Below are positions 5,648-6,069 of a stretch of DNA of 6,069 nt, piece by piece. Source of the DNA: Thermoplasmata archaeon (GTDB lineage: Archaea; Thermoplasmatota; Thermoplasmata; Lutacidiplasmatales; UBA184); assembly GCA_030037875.1 (NCBI GenBank), contig JASHPV010000168.1, positions 1-6,069 of the forward strand, read 5' to 3'. Each line of letters opens with the position of its first letter. Position 1 is the first letter of the stretch. The position numbers and the translations under genes were made by a program. The notes below the pieces were generated by a model. It made no database searches. It saw nothing but the letters and a program-made list of their open reading frames with translations, and was not told where the DNA came from.

Positions 5648-6069
5648 GTGTTGACTGTCACCCCCGCCCCGGCGCTACCCGGGGTCTCGCCCGTCGAGGG
5701 CCTGACCTGGAGCATCCCGGGGTTGCGCGAAGATCCCACCCTGTGTCTCCGATGTCGCGCCGCCCAAGGACTCTGCGGCAAGCCTGTCTGTCCCATCCTC
5801 GTCAAGTACGATGCCTTCGCCCGGACGCTGCCGATGATAGACGGCCGGGAGCTCGACGGTTCCTGTCCGCCCGGGGTGTTCGTCGGACGGGTGGGATATC
5901 CCCGGGTATCGATCGGTCCGCTGGTGAGCCCTCTCCATGGCGACACCCTTCTCTACGACACACCGGAGCAGTGGGTCGGTCGTTCGGTCCAAGAAGTGGT
6001 AGGGTTCCGCACCGGCCTTGTACGTGGAAAACATCCGGTACGCGTGACCGATGCGGAGAAATCGAACCG
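5648..6069 (+). CDS. nreA: Archaeal Nre-family DNA repair protein, N-terminal part
   Basis: Read from GTG 5648, 140 residues are visible before the right edge cuts the gene; the family is about 400 residues. Cys33, Cys36, Cys43 and Cys48 (CLRCRAAQGLCGKPVC) form a CX2CX6CX4C zinc-binding motif followed by PILVKYDAF. Then come the family-typical blocks SCPPGVFVGRVGYPRVSIGPLVSP, shown here by the shorter cores PPGVFVGRVGYP and VSIGPLVSP, then HGDT, the DTPEQWVGRS region and the RTGLVRG block. Nre proteins are archaeal factors linked to DNA damage tolerance, and NreA binds the PCNA clamp through a C-terminal PIP motif, which would lie outside this window. An in-frame stop at 5639-5641 limits the start to GTG 5648 or TTG 5651. 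No ribosome site is seen, and a TATA-like box at the right distance suggests a leaderless message. Family assignment is strong; NreA versus NreB is not resolved. Confidence 0.85.
   Translation, partial: MLTVTPAPALPGVSPVEGLTWSIPGLREDPTLCLRCRAAQGLCGKPVCPILVKYDAFARTLPMIDGRELDGSCPPGVFVGRVGYPRVSIGPLVSPLHGDTLLYDTPEQWVGRSVQEVVGFRTGLVRGKHPVRVTDAEKSN

Noticed and set aside
5675..6034. Minus-strand open frame of 119 codons at the right edge
   Set aside because: It is antisense to the nreA-like gene, whose zinc motif and family blocks settle the coding strand.

Overview
The window is GC-rich DNA that most likely comes from an archaeon. The main evidence is at the right edge: the start of an Nre-type DNA repair protein, a family essentially confined to archaea, with a CX2CX6CX4C zinc-binding motif. 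An archaeal-style tRNA-Pro without an encoded CCA end and TATA-like boxes in front of several genes agree with this. The proteins are not unusually acidic, so a haloarchaeon is unlikely. A high-GC lineage such as a Thermoplasmatota-type soil or sediment archaeon would fit, but that is a guess.

Layout. Positions 1-569 (+) hold the C-terminal part of a class III PLP aminotransferase. An MFS transporter (553-1821, +) overlaps its end. Converging on the transporter, with a 20-base overlap of coding ends, is a CoA-acylating (methyl)malonate-semialdehyde dehydrogenase (1802-3250, -). Across a 193-base divergent control region lies a second, different class III aminotransferase (3444-4811, +), which appears to begin at a CTG codon. 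A tRNA-Pro(CGG) gene follows on the minus strand (4835-4909), then a histidine-triad protein with a basic tail (5005-5547, -). Across a 100-base divergent gap is the partial nreA-like gene (5648 to the right edge, +).

How the genes may work together. Two omega/beta-amino-acid-type aminotransferases, a transporter and a semialdehyde dehydrogenase that releases acetyl-CoA or propionyl-CoA form a plausible beta-amino acid catabolic locus. The likely route is beta-alanine or 3-aminoisobutyrate to (methyl)malonate semialdehyde, and then to acyl-CoA plus CO2. The dehydrogenase step is well supported by the sequence; the substrates of the aminotransferases and transporter are inferred. From about 4.8 kb onward the genes are housekeeping (tRNA, HIT protein, repair protein). 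I saw no mobile elements, CRISPR arrays or rRNA.
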